A stretch of 64,000 nt of DNA, taken from contig NZ_JAJNBZ010000012.1 in assembly GCF_021369635.1 (NCBI RefSeq), forward strand, positions 1-64,000. The letters are read 5' to 3'. The notes beneath the pieces were generated by a model. The model was not told where the DNA came from. It was given only the letters and a program-made list of their open reading frames with translations, and did not search any database. Shown here piece after piece: positions 17,414-27,399 of the stretch (its first letter is position 1; each line of letters begins with the position of its first letter). Origin of the DNA: Paenibacillus profundus. GTDB lineage: Bacteria > Bacillota > Bacilli > Paenibacillales > Paenibacillaceae. The position numbers and the translations under genes were made by a program.

Positions 17414-17752
17414 CTATTTATTTTTCGAGAGCCATTGCGATAAAGCTTGAATTTCCTCGGCACTTAACATCTTTTTGAAGGCCGGCATGCCTCTTGCGCC
17501 ATCATGTATAATCTCGATCAGTTGCTGCTCCGTCAATTTGGAGCCAATCTCCTGCAAACCCGGGCCTACTTTTCCGCTTAGATCAGCAGCATGGCAGGAT
17601 AAACATTGTTTTTTATATATTGCCAGTGCGTTTGCGTCTCCCGGAGCAGTCATTCCTTCATTTGTTGCTTGATTGTTAGTTCCTTCACTACACGCAGTTA
17701 TAACAAGCACAATCATAACAATAAGAAAAAATGTAAGGTTTGCCTTCAACAC
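17414..17752 (-). CDS. lipoprotein c-type cytochrome
   Basis: A 112-residue protein: lipobox VITAC, short linker, then a small class I cytochrome c with haem site CLSCH near residue 50 and the distal Met in GARGMPAF near 88. This is the size of cytochromes c550/c551 of Bacillus, held at the outer face of the membrane. It lies between the quinol oxidase operon and its assembly genes, although a quinol oxidase does not use cytochrome c; the acceptor may be encoded elsewhere. Confidence 0.88.
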   Translation of the reverse strand: MLKANLTFFLIVMIVLVITACSEGTNNQATNEGMTAPGDANALAIYKKQCLSCHAADLSGKVGPGLQEIGSKLTEQQLIEIIHDGARGMPAFKKMLSAEEIQALSQWLSKNK

Positions 17753-17814
17753 GACCCACTCCCACTCCTAAAATAACGGATAAATGTCTTCATTCGTCAT
17801 CCAAGTGAACAGCC

Positions 17815-18696
17815 TTAGATTGGACGACCGGCAGTATCCAAAATCATGATGAAAAAGATGACCATCAAATAATTCACCGAAATCAAGAAATTCGTTTTGG
17901 CCCACTTGTCGTTATCCAATGCAGCAGGACCTATTATCGTATGCCATACCCAAACGACACCTGCCAGCAAAGAGACTGTAAGGAATATTATGCCTGCATA
18001 ACCATAGGTGTAAATCAACACAACAGTCGGAAGAAGCAAGACTACATAGGGGATCATTTGCAGCTTCGTCCGGCGTACCCCTTTACGAACCGGCAAAAGC
18101 GGAAATCCCGCAGCCTGATACTCGTCTACTCGCCGGATGGCAAGCGACCAGAAATGAGCGGGCTGCCACAGAAATAATAACGCGAACAGAAGCAGAGCGC
18201 CTGCATCTGCCTCATTGGTAAACGCACAGTAACCAATTACCGGCGGCATTGCGCCAGAGATGCCTCCAATCGATGTACTCCAGGTCGAGGTTCGCTTTAA
18301 CCACATCGTATACAAGACGATATAGACAAACATGCCGAGCAATCCGAGCCAGCCGCACAGCGCGTTTACTTTCCAAAACAGGACGATTTCTCCCGCTATT
18401 CCAAGCGCCAGGGCGTACAACAGCACGCCCCTTATTTTCAATCGGCCTGTCGCCAGCGGCCTATCCTTCGTTCGGCTCATCTTTTGATCCAGCTTCCAGT
18501 CCCAGATGTTGTTCATTACGCACGAGGATGCCATCGTTAAAGCGGTGCCTAGAAGCATCCAAAACAAGAAGCTCCAATCCACCATCCATTTGGAAGCCAG
18601 CCAATACCCGCCAAACGCGGCAACGAGATTTAGTTGAAGGATTCGGGGCTTTGTCAGTTGAATCCAAGTCAATACACTTGCGGATGACCTGCTCAT
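17815..18696 (-). CDS. cyoE: protohaem IX farnesyltransferase (haem O synthase)
   Basis: A 293-residue UbiA-type prenyltransferase with about nine membrane helices and the Asp-rich site NNIWDWKLDQKMSRTKDRPL near residues 65-85. It adds farnesyl to haem B, giving haem O, which CtaA can convert to haem A. The ATG at 18696 overlaps the stop of the subunit IV gene (ATGA), so the frame open to 18726 is not needed. Last gene of the oxidase operon; also called ctaB. Confidence 0.92.
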   Translation of the reverse strand: MSRSSASVLTWIQLTKPRILQLNLVAAFGGYWLASKWMVDWSFLFWMLLGTALTMASSCVMNNIWDWKLDQKMSRTKDRPLATGRLKIRGVLLYALALGIAGEIVLFWKVNALCGWLGLLGMFVYIVLYTMWLKRTSTWSTSIGGISGAMPPVIGYCAFTNEADAGALLLFALLFLWQPAHFWSLAIRRVDEYQAAGFPLLPVRKGVRRTKLQMIPYVVLLLPTVVLIYTYGYAGIIFLTVSLLAGVVWVWHTIIGPAALDNDKWAKTNFLISVNYLMVIFFIMILDTAGRPI

Positions 18697-19022
18697 GTTG
18701 CCACCATATTGAATAACATGATCCACATGGAGCCGATTACGATAACCAGCAAAATGATCAAGCCCAGAATCAACGTCACCAAATTATAACGAGGCTTTTT
18801 TTCCTCCCGCAGATGCATGAAATAGATCAGTTGAACGACGAACTGCAACACTGCTGCCGTCATCAGAACGATGGTGTTCGTCATCCCCTCGGCCCATCCG
18901 TACAAGACGGCAGTAATCGGAATGATCGTCAATACGATAGAGAATAGGAATCCGATCGTATACGATTTCAGGGAACCCTGGGTCTCGGCGTCATGCGGAT
19001 GTGTCATGTCATGCTGCGTCAT
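18693..19022 (-). CDS. cyoD: haem-copper quinol oxidase subunit IV
   Basis: A 109-residue protein with three membrane helices, the usual size of CyoD/QoxD. It begins with a His/Asp-rich stretch (TQHDMTHPHDAE). It lies back to back with subunit III (start one base after that stop) and overlaps the haem O synthase start. Subunit IV helps assemble the CuB site; it has no redox centre. Confidence 0.88.
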   Translation of the reverse strand: MTQHDMTHPHDAETQGSLKSYTIGFLFSIVLTIIPITAVLYGWAEGMTNTIVLMTAAVLQFVVQLIYFMHLREEKKPRYNLVTLILGLIILLVIVIGSMWIMLFNMVAT

Positions 19023-19649
19023 CTATCTCACCCCCATCAAATAGACAATCGTAAACACAAAAATCCAAACCACATCAAGGAAATGCCAAAACAGGCTGAT
19101 CACATTCACTTTGCGCTTCGTTACCGGCGTAATGCCGTGTTTGGCCAGCTGAATAATCAAAGCAATCATCCAGACCAATCCTATGGATACATGGAGCCCA
19201 TGAGTCCCGACCAATGTAAAGAAAGCGGATAAAAATGCGCTCGTGCTTATGGTGGCTCCCTCATGCACCAGATGGATAAATTCATTGACTTCCAGCACAA
19301 TGAAGGTCGCACCGAGCAATGCCGTGACACCGAGCCATCCCATTAGGGCTTGGCGATTGCCTTTATGCATGGCCAGCACGGCGAGACCGCTCGTATAGCT
19401 GCTGGTTAGCAAAATGAAAGTGCTTGCAATAATGCCGCCCATCTGGAACAGTTCTTCAGGCCCAGGCCCACCGTTTCTGTTGCCTTGCAGGACAATATAG
19501 GCAGCAAACAAAGTGCCGAAAATAATCACATCCGTCATCAGGTAGATCCAAAATCCGAATGTGCGCATTTCTTCCATATCCGGATGGTCGTGATGATCCG
19601 AACTTGATACGTGTTGATTGGCATGTCCGGAATCGTTTAATTGAGCCAT
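19023..19649 (-). CDS. cyoC: haem-copper quinol oxidase subunit III
   Basis: A 208-residue protein with five membrane helices, matching CyoC/QoxC length. Typical segments are RTFGFWIYLMTDVIIFGTLF near the start and FFTLVGTHGLHVSIGLVWM near residue 140. It has a His-rich N-terminus (HANQHVSSSDHHDH). Part of the operon II-I-III-IV-haem O synthase. Confidence 0.9.
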   Translation of the reverse strand: MAQLNDSGHANQHVSSSDHHDHPDMEEMRTFGFWIYLMTDVIIFGTLFAAYIVLQGNRNGGPGPEELFQMGGIIASTFILLTSSYTSGLAVLAMHKGNRQALMGWLGVTALLGATFIVLEVNEFIHLVHEGATISTSAFLSAFFTLVGTHGLHVSIGLVWMIALIIQLAKHGITPVTKRKVNVISLFWHFLDVVWIFVFTIVYLMGVR

Positions 19650-19656
19650 TCGTTTG

Positions 19657-21621
19657 TTACCCCCTTATCGCAGCTTCTGTGCGTTTAATGTCCTCTACAG
19701 GGATATAGTAATCGGTATCATAGTTGAAGGAATGAACAAGCATGCACACCGCCACCCCAACTAAACCGGATATCGTTAACCAGAGCCAGTCAAATACAAA
19801 ACCAAATCCAGCCGCAAACCAGAACATCGACATCACAAAAGGAATTCCTGAATTTTTGGGCATGTGAATCGGTTCCAGCTTCGGTGGAGCCAGAGAAAGC
19901 GGCTCACGCTCTCTGCGCTGCTTCTCTTCCCACCATTCATCCTGAGAAGATACCTGTGGCAGCGTTGCAAAATTATAGTACGGCGCAGGAGAAGGAATCG
20001 ACCATTCCAAGGTGCGTCCGTTCCATGGATCGCCCGTTTCATCTTTTTGAAGATGCTTGACGCTATAGACGATTTGCCATACTTGAAACAAGAAGGCTAT
20101 TCCCATCAGACCTGCCCCGATGGTGGATACCAAGTTCATTTCCCACCATCCCTTATCCCATCCGTACGTGACTAGCCGCCGCGTCATCCCCATTAATCCG
20201 AGCACATATTGCGGCATAAAGCATGCGTAAAATCCAATATTCCAGAACCAGAACGCCCATTTCCCTATACGTTCATTCAGCTTGAAGCCGAACAATTTGG
20301 GCCACCAATAATACAATCCGGCGAAATAACCGAACACCACACCGCCAATGATGGTATTATGAAAATGCGCGACCAGAAAATAACTATTATGGAATTGAAA
20401 ATCAGCTGGCGCAACCGACAGCAGCACCCCGGTCATCCCGCCGACGAGAAAGCAAACAATGAAGCCGAGCGTCCACAACATGGGAGTCTCGAAGGTGATT
20501 TTTCCCCGGAACATCGTAAACAGCCAATTGAACACTTTAACGCCTGTCGGGATGGCAATCAGCATCGTCGTTAACGCAAAAAATGCATTGACATCCGCGC
20601 CAGAGCCCATCGTAAAGAAATGATGCGCCCATACGAGAAACGATAAAATACTGATAATCATCATGGCATACACCATCGATTTATACCCAAACAACTTTTT
20701 CTTCGCAAAAGTGGATACAATCTCCGAGTAAATGCCGAAGGCAGGCAGAACGATGATATACACTTCTGGGTGCCCCCACATCCAGATCAGATTGATATAC
20801 ATCATTGGGTTACCGCCGCCGTCCAAGGTGAAAAAATGCGCGCCCAAATAGCGGTCCAGAAACAGCAGCGCCAATGTTGCCGTCAAGATGGGAAAAGAAA
20901 ATATAATCGCGATACAGCTCGATAAAACCGACCACGGGAACATCGGCATTTTCATTAGCTTCATGCCGGGAGCACGCATTTTCAGAATCGTCACGATGAA
21001 GTTGATACCGGTCATCAGGCTGCCGATCCCCGATATCTGTATCCCCCATATATAGAAATCCTGTCCGACACCCGGATTGAACATTCGTTCCGAATAAGGC
21101 GGATAAGCAAGCCACCCCGAATCTGGCGATCCTCCGATGACAAAGGACAAGTTAAATAGCATCGCGCCAAAAAAGAACAGCCAGAAGCTCAGCGCATTCA
21201 GAAAAGGGTAGGCGACATCACGCGCACCGATTTGCAGCGGCACAACCACGTTAAACAATCCGAACATAAACGGCATCGCCATAAATAGAATCATAATCAC
21301 GCCATGCGTGGTAAAAATCTGATTGTAATGATCGGGCGCCAAAAGGTTCAGCTCCGGCATGGCCAGCTGAGCCCGCATTAAGAGCGCATCCACTCCGCCG
21401 CGGAACAGCATAAGGAAAGCGGAAAGGATGTACATGATGCCGATTTTTTTATGATCGACGGTCGTTAACCATTCACGCCACAACCAGCCCCACTTTTTAA
21501 AATAGGTGAGTCCAAATACAATGCCAATGATGGTTAAAACAATGCTGATATCCGCACCGTAAATTAACGGATCTCCCGTCACAAAAAATTCCGAAGCAAA
21601 GCTTTTTACGTTCTCCCACAT
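19657..21621 (-). CDS. cyoB: haem-copper quinol oxidase subunit I
   Basis: A 654-residue catalytic subunit with about 14-15 helices, the long CyoB/QoxB form. Haem and copper ligands are all visible: low-spin haem His in IFTTHGVIM, CuB His with the cross-linked Tyr in WGHPEVYI, the pair in VWAHHFFTMG, and the haem pair in LVAHFHNT. It reduces oxygen to water and pumps protons. With ctaA nearby it probably carries haem A (aa3-type); with haem O it would be bo3-type. Confidence 0.93.
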   Translation of the reverse strand: MWENVKSFASEFFVTGDPLIYGADISIVLTIIGIVFGLTYFKKWGWLWREWLTTVDHKKIGIMYILSAFLMLFRGGVDALLMRAQLAMPELNLLAPDHYNQIFTTHGVIMILFMAMPFMFGLFNVVVPLQIGARDVAYPFLNALSFWLFFFGAMLFNLSFVIGGSPDSGWLAYPPYSERMFNPGVGQDFYIWGIQISGIGSLMTGINFIVTILKMRAPGMKLMKMPMFPWSVLSSCIAIIFSFPILTATLALLFLDRYLGAHFFTLDGGGNPMMYINLIWMWGHPEVYIIVLPAFGIYSEIVSTFAKKKLFGYKSMVYAMMIISILSFLVWAHHFFTMGSGADVNAFFALTTMLIAIPTGVKVFNWLFTMFRGKITFETPMLWTLGFIVCFLVGGMTGVLLSVAPADFQFHNSYFLVAHFHNTIIGGVVFGYFAGLYYWWPKLFGFKLNERIGKWAFWFWNIGFYACFMPQYVLGLMGMTRRLVTYGWDKGWWEMNLVSTIGAGLMGIAFLFQVWQIVYSVKHLQKDETGDPWNGRTLEWSIPSPAPYYNFATLPQVSSQDEWWEEKQRREREPLSLAPPKLEPIHMPKNSGIPFVMSMFWFAAGFGFVFDWLWLTISGLVGVAVCMLVHSFNYDTDYYIPVEDIKRTEAAIRG

Positions 21622-21657
21622 GGAACACTCTCTCCTTACATTTCGATTCGAAACCAG

Positions 21658-22566
21658 CTACTCTTGGATCTTGATTTTTTGAATGTCCTCCCAGGACAAA
21701 CCATGATTGTGCGAGGAAGCATACTTGGTAACCGTCATATAGAACAAACCTTCCGGGAACGCGGAGAACGTCTTAACGTCCGACGCGGCAGGCTCAGCCA
21801 GCTGTTGGTAGCCTTCCAACGTTAGCGCCGGTGACGATGCTTTGACCTCGCTCACCCATTGGTCAAACTCCTCCTGTGAAGTGGATTTCACATCAAAATA
21901 CATCTTTGCAAACTCTTTTCCGGTGAAATTCGCTCCTGATCCCCAATATTCTCCACGCTCATCTGCTTGCAAATAAAGAGTCATCGCCATCCCGGACATT
22001 GCGTACATCTGACCGCCGAGCTGCGGAATCCAAAAGGAATTCATCGGAGAATCGGCTGTAATCTCAAATCGGATCGGCACACCCTCCGGGAAATTGACAG
22101 CATTCACAGTTGCGATTCCTTGCTCGGGATATTGGAATAACCACTTCCAGTCCAGCGAAGTCACTTGGATGGTCAACGGTTTTTTATCCGACTCGAGAGG
22201 TTTGGACGGCTCCAGGGCATACGTTCCCTTTATGGTAATCAGGCCTAACACGGTTATAATAATGATTGGAATCCCCCACCAGATGACTTCCAACTTGGTG
22301 CTATGCTCCCAATCCGGTGCGTATTTCGCTTTTCTGCCTGTCCTATCCCGGTAACGCCACACAATGATCACGGTAAGAATCAGGACAGGCACGATAACAA
22401 GTGAAGTCAAGATCGTTGAAATGATCATTAAATCCCGCTGTTGTTCGGCAATCGGCCCTTTGGGATCAAGCACGATCATGCTTTCTGTGCACCCGGTAGT
22501 CATCAAGAGCAGCAGCACCAGCATGGATAAGGATGCGAACCAGCGGAGTGCATTGGGTCTCTTCAT
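21658..22566 (-). CDS. cyoA: haem-copper quinol oxidase subunit II, lipoprotein, no CuA site
   Basis: About 302 residues: lipobox MTTGC, two membrane helices, and a cupredoxin-like outer domain with SFWIPQLGGQMYAMSG. The CuA ligands of cytochrome c oxidases (CxxxC, His, Met) are absent, and the C-terminal part resembles CyoA. That marks the enzyme as a quinol oxidase. ATG at 22566 has GGGAG eight bases upstream; the frame is open 15 bases further. Confidence 0.9.
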   Translation of the reverse strand: MKRPNALRWFASLSMLVLLLLMTTGCTESMIVLDPKGPIAEQQRDLMIISTILTSLVIVPVLILTVIIVWRYRDRTGRKAKYAPDWEHSTKLEVIWWGIPIIIITVLGLITIKGTYALEPSKPLESDKKPLTIQVTSLDWKWLFQYPEQGIATVNAVNFPEGVPIRFEITADSPMNSFWIPQLGGQMYAMSGMAMTLYLQADERGEYWGSGANFTGKEFAKMYFDVKSTSQEEFDQWVSEVKASSPALTLEGYQQLAEPAASDVKTFSAFPEGLFYMTVTKYASSHNHGLSWEDIQKIKIQE

Positions 22567-22586
22567 CTTTTCATCTCCCATCGAAT

Positions 22587-22606
22587 GGTGTGACTTTCAT
22601 CACACC
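22587..22606. promoter_or_regulatory. FNR/CRP-type palindrome in the cyoA leader
   Basis: GGTGTGA-N6-TCACACC, a perfect inverted repeat containing TGTGA-N6-TCACA, the consensus bound by CRP and FNR proteins, including B. subtilis Fnr. It lies between a possible -10 (TATAAA at 22612-22617, minus strand) and the ribosome site, so a bound protein would block transcription, e.g. when oxygen is absent. Confidence 0.55.
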
Positions 22607-22737
22607 TCACTTTATAAGGGAACGATATTGGTGTCACCATCCACTAACAAAATCAAAAAACCGACCATGTTCAACAAAATGAAACAAATATATTCACAGC
22701 AAATCCTCCAAAAGTGAATTCGCCTTCCCCCTTCCAT

Positions 22738-22772
22738 AAAAAAGAGCTCTTCATATGTAATGAAGAGCTCAA
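22738..22772 (-). terminator. rho-independent terminator of ctaA
   Basis: Eleven-bp perfect stem GAGCTCTTCAT / ATGAAGAGCTC with a five-base loop, followed on the minus strand by TTTTTTATGG, directly after the ctaA stop. Confidence 0.85.
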
Positions 22773-22774
22773 CA

Positions 22775-23695
22775 TTATTGCATTCGATGCTTCCATGAGC
22801 GGATGGCTGTATCCGTCAGCACACAGAACAGCACCGTTGCCAGAACATTATGGAGAAGACTTGTAAATAGATATATATTTTCGTTGTTAATCGTTGCAGT
22901 GAGCAGTCCACCGCTGCCAATCTGTCCGATAACTAACACGAGAGCATAGACGGTACCCGTCCTCAACTCGGATGACTGATCCTTGGATTTGCAGCGACGA
23001 ACAATCAGATAAAATGCAGCAATAAGAATAAGCAGGACGGCAGCGGCAGCTCGATGTGCGAAGACAATCCCCGAAGCCCCAGACATGTAAGGGATAAGCT
23101 GACCATTGCATAGCGGCCAGCCCATACAACCGCCATCCGTACCCGTATGACGGATGTAAGCCCCCAAATAAATAACACCATAACAGTAGAACCATATCCC
23201 CCATGCGATGGGATAAATAACTTTCGGGATTTGACTGGAAGAAGCATGTTCCGCCTCATTTTTCATCCGACAATTCCATACGACCAGCAGCATAGTGCTG
23301 GCAACCGCAAGCAGTGATATTCCGAAGTGAAGCGCCATCACGGCCGGTTGCTGCGGCCATTTCACAGCTGCAGCTCCCATCAATGCCTGAACGATCGTAA
23401 ACAGCAGCGTTCCGCCGGCATACCACAAGGCTTCTTGATGATGCCTAAGGTAGCGCCATGTATATAGAAACGTCACTAGAACAACTATCCCCACGATCCC
23501 AGTAACCATACGGTGCGAATACTCGATCAGGGACTCAAGTGTGTAGGCCGGAACAAACTCCCCGTTGCACAAGGGCCAGTCATCTCCGCAACCGCGCCCG
23601 GAACCGGTCTTGGTAACCAAGGCTCCTGCAAGCATAACAAGAAACATACCGATGAATGAAGTCCATGCCAACAAGCGGTAACGGAATGTTAACAA
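22775..23695 (-). CDS. ctaA: haem A synthase CtaA/Cox15
   Basis: A 306-residue protein with eight helices in two four-helix repeats. Each repeat shows the conserved cysteine loop (GSGRGCGDDWPLCNG and GTDGGCMGWPLCNG) and His ligands (IEYSHRMVTG and VFAHRAAAAV), as in B. subtilis CtaA. It oxidises the haem O methyl group to a formyl, giving haem A. Located upstream of the oxidase operon in its own transcript with its own terminator. Confidence 0.92.
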   Translation of the reverse strand: MLTFRYRLLAWTSFIGMFLVMLAGALVTKTGSGRGCGDDWPLCNGEFVPAYTLESLIEYSHRMVTGIVGIVVLVTFLYTWRYLRHHQEALWYAGGTLLFTIVQALMGAAAVKWPQQPAVMALHFGISLLAVASTMLLVVWNCRMKNEAEHASSSQIPKVIYPIAWGIWFYCYGVIYLGAYIRHTGTDGGCMGWPLCNGQLIPYMSGASGIVFAHRAAAAVLLILIAAFYLIVRRCKSKDQSSELRTGTVYALVLVIGQIGSGGLLTATINNENIYLFTSLLHNVLATVLFCVLTDTAIRSWKHRMQ

Positions 23696-23723
23696 AAGAA
23701 ATGACCTCTTCTCTTTTTCTGTT

Positions 23724-24806
23724 TTATCCTAACCCATGGAGCAATCCTGACTGTTTGACTTCCGTGTAGAAACGATTGAATTCTTCAAAATTCATCTGCT
23801 GTGCGGCGTCGGATAATGCTGTTGAAGGATCCGGATGCACTTCAACCATTACACCGTCTGCCCCCGCGGCCAGGGCCGCCTTGGCGCAAGGGGCCATAAT
23901 ATCCTTGCGACCGGTTGAATGAGTGACGTCGACAAACACCGGGAGATGGCTTTCCTGTTTCAGAATCGGCACGGCAGAAATATCGAGCGTGTTGCGGGTC
24001 GCTTTCTCATAAGTTCGAATGCCTCGCTCAATCAGCATAACTTGTGTGTTGCCTCGCGAAACAATATATTCTGCAGCGTGGAGGAATTCGTCAATCGTGC
24101 TTGCCAAACCACGTTTTAATAGGACTGGTGTACGCACATCTCCTGCCGCTTTAAGCAACTCAAAGTTTTGCATATTTCTTGCGCCGATTTGGATAATGTC
24201 GATATAATTGCAGGCCAATTCGATATGGGAAGGATCCACAATTTCACTTATCGTTTTCAATCCAAACTCGCTTCCGACTTCTTTCAGTATCTTCAGGCCT
24301 TCTACCCCCAAACCTTGGAAATCGTAAGGGGATGTCCTTGGCTTGAATGCCCCCCCTCGCATCACTGTAATGCCTGCTTCTTTTAGAGCAGCGGCTGCCT
24401 GACGAACCTGCCCATAGCTTTCAACCGAGCAGGGTCCTGCAATTATGATGGGCGTTCCGCCTCCGACCGTAATATTGCCCAAAGTAATGGTCGTATTTTC
24501 CTTCTGATTTTTACGGCTTACCAGCAAATGCTTTTTGTGCTCCTCTTGTTGAAGATTCAACGAAGCCTGAAAAATCTGTTTGAACAAATGTCGGATGGTT
24601 TTATCATCAAAAGGTCCTGTATTGTTAGCGATTAACACGTCAAGCATGTTCTTTTCCTGAACCGGATCGAACTTTGGAACGCCTTGCTTATTTTTCACAT
24701 GTCCAATTTCCTGAGAAATGCGTGCCCGTTCCGACAGCAGCTCCAGAAGTTGAACATTAATCGTATCCAAGTCCTTACGTAATTGATTTAAATTCCTTTG
24801 TGTCAT
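23724..24806 (-). CDS. aroA: bifunctional chorismate mutase / DAHP synthase
   Basis: A 360-residue enzyme. Residues 1-90 are an AroQ-type chorismate mutase helix bundle ([20 protein letters not shown]); from about 105 on is a type I DAHP synthase barrel with [30 protein letters not shown], and [11 protein letters not shown] motifs. It makes DAHP from PEP and erythrose 4-phosphate; the mutase domain gives feedback control by chorismate or prephenate. B. subtilis calls this gene aroA, not to be confused with EPSP synthase. It overlaps the upstream membrane-protein gene by 32 bases. Confidence 0.93.
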   Translation of the reverse strand: MTQRNLNQLRKDLDTINVQLLELLSERARISQEIGHVKNKQGVPKFDPVQEKNMLDVLIANNTGPFDDKTIRHLFKQIFQASLNLQQEEHKKHLLVSRKNQKENTTITLGNITVGGGTPIIIAGPCSVESYGQVRQAAAALKEAGITVMRGGAFKPRTSPYDFQGLGVEGLKILKEVGSEFGLKTISEIVDPSHIELACNYIDIIQIGARNMQNFELLKAAGDVRTPVLLKRGLASTIDEFLHAAEYIVSRGNTQVMLIERGIRTYEKATRNTLDISAVPILKQESHLPVFVDVTHSTGRKDIMAPCAKAALAAGADGVMVEVHPDPSTALSDAAQQMNFEEFNRFYTEVKQSGLLHGLG

Positions 24807-25749
24807 AGCTGTTCTCTCCTCTTTTATGATAAGTTTGCTTTTCCGTCCGCTTCAGCTCAACCTTTTTATACATCAACACGGAAGCAAACATAAACAAACA
24901 TGTGACCAACGTACCTAGCGGCAGCTTCATTACAATATCATCAGGGAAAATAAACGGGAGCAGTGGAAAGGCGTATATCGCCGGGATACGGATACCAACA
25001 AGCAGTGATAGAACAAGCATCAAGAGCATATCCAGCAGCGTTACCAAAATCCATGAATCGATAGTAAAATACAATAACGTTCCGACAGCCGCAGATATCG
25101 TCAACACAAGCCCTTGCTTAAAAGCCATCTTTCCGCTGTACATTGGCTTTTGAAGTGACTCATACGCAACAACGAGAATAGGCGGGATAACTGCGAGATG
25201 CAGGTAGCCGACACCCCAGCATAAACCAATCCAGACGAAAGTCAGCACTAAAAATACGAGCATGTACTTGTAATGTATCTTCACTTTCTTTTCAAGCCCT
25301 TTATTCAATCCAAATGCGAGAACCCCAATCGTCAATAGGAAGGTAAACATAAAAACCAAAATAATAAAGGACCATTCATTTGTATTAATCACCAATGGCA
25401 GTAACCCCGTTGCAATTGATGGCGCCAGGTTCGATTGAATGATTCGCAAAAAGAGCATCATCAGCGCCAAGGCGAGAATGACTTTACCTGCATAAGCAAT
25501 GTGTAATTGATTTATCATGAAGCCGATCAGTGCAGTCATAGTAGGAGCGACAAAAATCTTCGATGGTTGCCTGATCCATCCGGCTTCTCGGTACACCCAC
25601 ATCGCAATTGCCATTGCCGCAATTTCTGGCAAAATAATTTCGTTATCTTTTAACATCACCGCAGCCGTAATCATGCCGACAATAAATGTAATGGCAATGA
25701 TATATGAAATAATCGTTACTTTATTGAAATGAGCAGAATCCATGTTCAT
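24775..25749 (-). CDS. multi-helix membrane protein, HPP-like
   Basis: A 324-residue protein with about ten helices in what looks like an internal duplication: each half has a [14 protein letters not shown] / [19 protein letters not shown] loop between helices, reminiscent of HPP-family transporters, but I cannot confirm the family. The last 30 residues are polar and overlap the aroA start, so both are probably co-transcribed. Function not known. Confidence 0.6.
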   Translation of the reverse strand: MNMDSAHFNKVTIISYIIAITFIVGMITAAVMLKDNEIILPEIAAMAIAMWVYREAGWIRQPSKIFVAPTMTALIGFMINQLHIAYAGKVILALALMMLFLRIIQSNLAPSIATGLLPLVINTNEWSFIILVFMFTFLLTIGVLAFGLNKGLEKKVKIHYKYMLVFLVLTFVWIGLCWGVGYLHLAVIPPILVVAYESLQKPMYSGKMAFKQGLVLTISAAVGTLLYFTIDSWILVTLLDMLLMLVLSLLVGIRIPAIYAFPLLPFIFPDDIVMKLPLGTLVTCLFMFASVLMYKKVELKRTEKQTYHKRGENSYDTKEFKSIT

Positions 25750-25900
25750 TTGCTCCCTTTGTTCGTTTTATTTCCTTTAACACTCCTTCGTACCGAATAC
25801 GTTTATTTACATTAACAGAATAGACTAAAAAGTAACCCTCCAATTTAATATTCTTTTAGCAATCCAAAGAGTCAGGGAAAAGGGTCGGCAACATAAAGAG

Positions 25901-25931
25901 AAAACAAAAAACACGACCCCAAGGTCGTGTC
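25901..25931 (-). terminator. rho-independent terminator of nitrilase gene
   Basis: Perfect 8-bp stem ACACGACC / GGTCGTGT with a four-base loop; the minus strand continues TTTTTGTTTT. It lies 70 bases after the nitrilase stop. Confidence 0.85.
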
Positions 25932-25998
25932 TGGCTAGGAGTAACCCTTCGGGCTCACTAAAGCGAAGGATCCGCGGCTTTTCGTCACTGCCTATCTG

Positions 25999-26958
25999 TC
26001 AGTTTTGCATGCCTGCAGTTCGTACGACTTCTTGCTTTTTATCATTAACGATCAATTGAAATACATCCGGACGGCTGTAATGCCCTGCAACATCAAAATC
26101 ATAACGGCTTTGTGTGACCTGGGAAAGATCCAGTGTTGCAACTAGAATGCCTTCCTGGTTATAGAGCGGCTCAACGACATATTCGCCAAGCGGTCCTACA
26201 ATGGCGCTTCCCCCTCTGCTTAGAATATCGGCGTCTTCCTTGATGTCCTCATAGCAAGCCAAATCAGCAGGATAAGAAGCTTTGGTCGCAAACTGATTGC
26301 ACGAAATGACAAAGCTGCGGCCTTCACAGGCGATATGCCGAATAGTCGCTTGCCACGTATCACGGGCATCTGCCGTAGGAGCAAGGTAAATGTCAATGCC
26401 CTGCGCATACATGGCCATACGTGCAAGCGGCATGTAATTTTCCCAACATATCAAACCGCCGATTCTTCCAAAAGGGGTATCGATGACCGTAAGCGTACTG
26501 CCGTCCCCTTGTCCCCATAAGAGACGTTCGGAACCAGTCGGAACAAGCTTACGGTGTTTGCCCAAAAGATTACCATCCGGCCCGATGTACACCATGGAAT
26601 TATATAACGTTCCGGTGCTAAATTGCTGGTCCCGCTCCACAACGCCGATGACCAGATACACCCCTAACTCCTTCGCCAATTCGCCAAAAGTCTCGGTTTC
26701 GGGCCCCGGGATGTCGATGGCGCTTGCCCAATAGCGTTCCCAGTCTCTCCTTCCGTCGGCATTACGGCTTCCAACGCGTGTACCGAAGCTTAGGCCTCGC
26801 GGATAACCCGGCACAAACGCCTCTGGAAAAACAATCAAATTGGCCTCTTGTCCAGTTGCCTCTCTCGTCATGTTATCAATCTTGTCCATGGCGGTTTGCT
26901 TATCGAACAAGATGGGCGCGGACTGAACGGCGGCTACCTTAATATAACGATTTTTCAT
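25999..26958 (-). CDS. nitrilase-family carbon-nitrogen hydrolase
   Basis: A 319-residue enzyme with the complete nitrilase triad: Glu in IVFPEAFVPGYPRG (about residue 40), Lys in HRKLVPTGSERLLWG (about 125), Cys in GGLICWENYMPLAR (about 158). The CWEN context is that of true nitrilases, which turn nitriles into acids and ammonia, rather than amidases. Start chosen at ATG 26958, right after GGAGGGTGG; the frame is open 24 bases further. Monocistronic with its own terminator. Confidence 0.88.
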   Translation of the reverse strand: MKNRYIKVAAVQSAPILFDKQTAMDKIDNMTREATGQEANLIVFPEAFVPGYPRGLSFGTRVGSRNADGRRDWERYWASAIDIPGPETETFGELAKELGVYLVIGVVERDQQFSTGTLYNSMVYIGPDGNLLGKHRKLVPTGSERLLWGQGDGSTLTVIDTPFGRIGGLICWENYMPLARMAMYAQGIDIYLAPTADARDTWQATIRHIACEGRSFVISCNQFATKASYPADLACYEDIKEDADILSRGGSAIVGPLGEYVVEPLYNQEGILVATLDLSQVTQSRYDFDVAGHYSRPDVFQLIVNDKKQEVVRTAGMQN

Positions 26959-27120
26959 TCCACCCTCCCTCGCACTCCTCACTGAATTCCGATTTGACTA
27001 CTATGATAAAAGAAACCAGATTAAAATAAACCATCCATTCTGATTTTTTCTGTACCATCCGCTTCGCCGGTCGAAGCGGATGGTTCTATTGCGTATCTAA
27101 TTGGGTGGTTACTTTTCGGG

Positions 27121-27330
27121 AGAAACGTTTTACATGTAAAAGTCATTATGGGGATGGATCATGCGATTGGGCTTGAAGAAAGCATAGGCAGTATGAAGCG
27201 GGTTGCGGAGTTGGCCCGGTCCATGACCAAACCGGTGCTATGTGGAGAGGATGAACTTTTTTTGCTTCGCTGTGCTGCGGAGCTAAATATTTGGCCAATT
27301 GCTGCCGCTTATTCAATTCCTTTTTTCTGA
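27121..27330 (+). pseudogene. dihydrodipicolinate-synthase-like remnant
   Basis: A plus-strand frame reads [20 protein letters not shown], then [18 protein letters not shown]. This matches the segment of DapA/NAL-family aldolases around the substrate-binding region (GLKD-SG...[10 protein letters not shown]). Neither the front nor the end of the gene is present. Near 27310 it runs into yyaL-like sequence of opposite strand. Confidence 0.45.
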
Positions 27331-27399
27331 GCCGAATCCCGCTCCACTGAAATGGCTTCTCGCTCAACGTGGGTATACCCGTTCGAACCGACTCCGCCT

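Noticed and set aside
27052-27086. Hairpin ACCATCCGCTTC / GAAGCGGATGGT as a terminator
   Set aside because: The stem is perfect, but neither strand has a T-run and no intact gene ends beside it.
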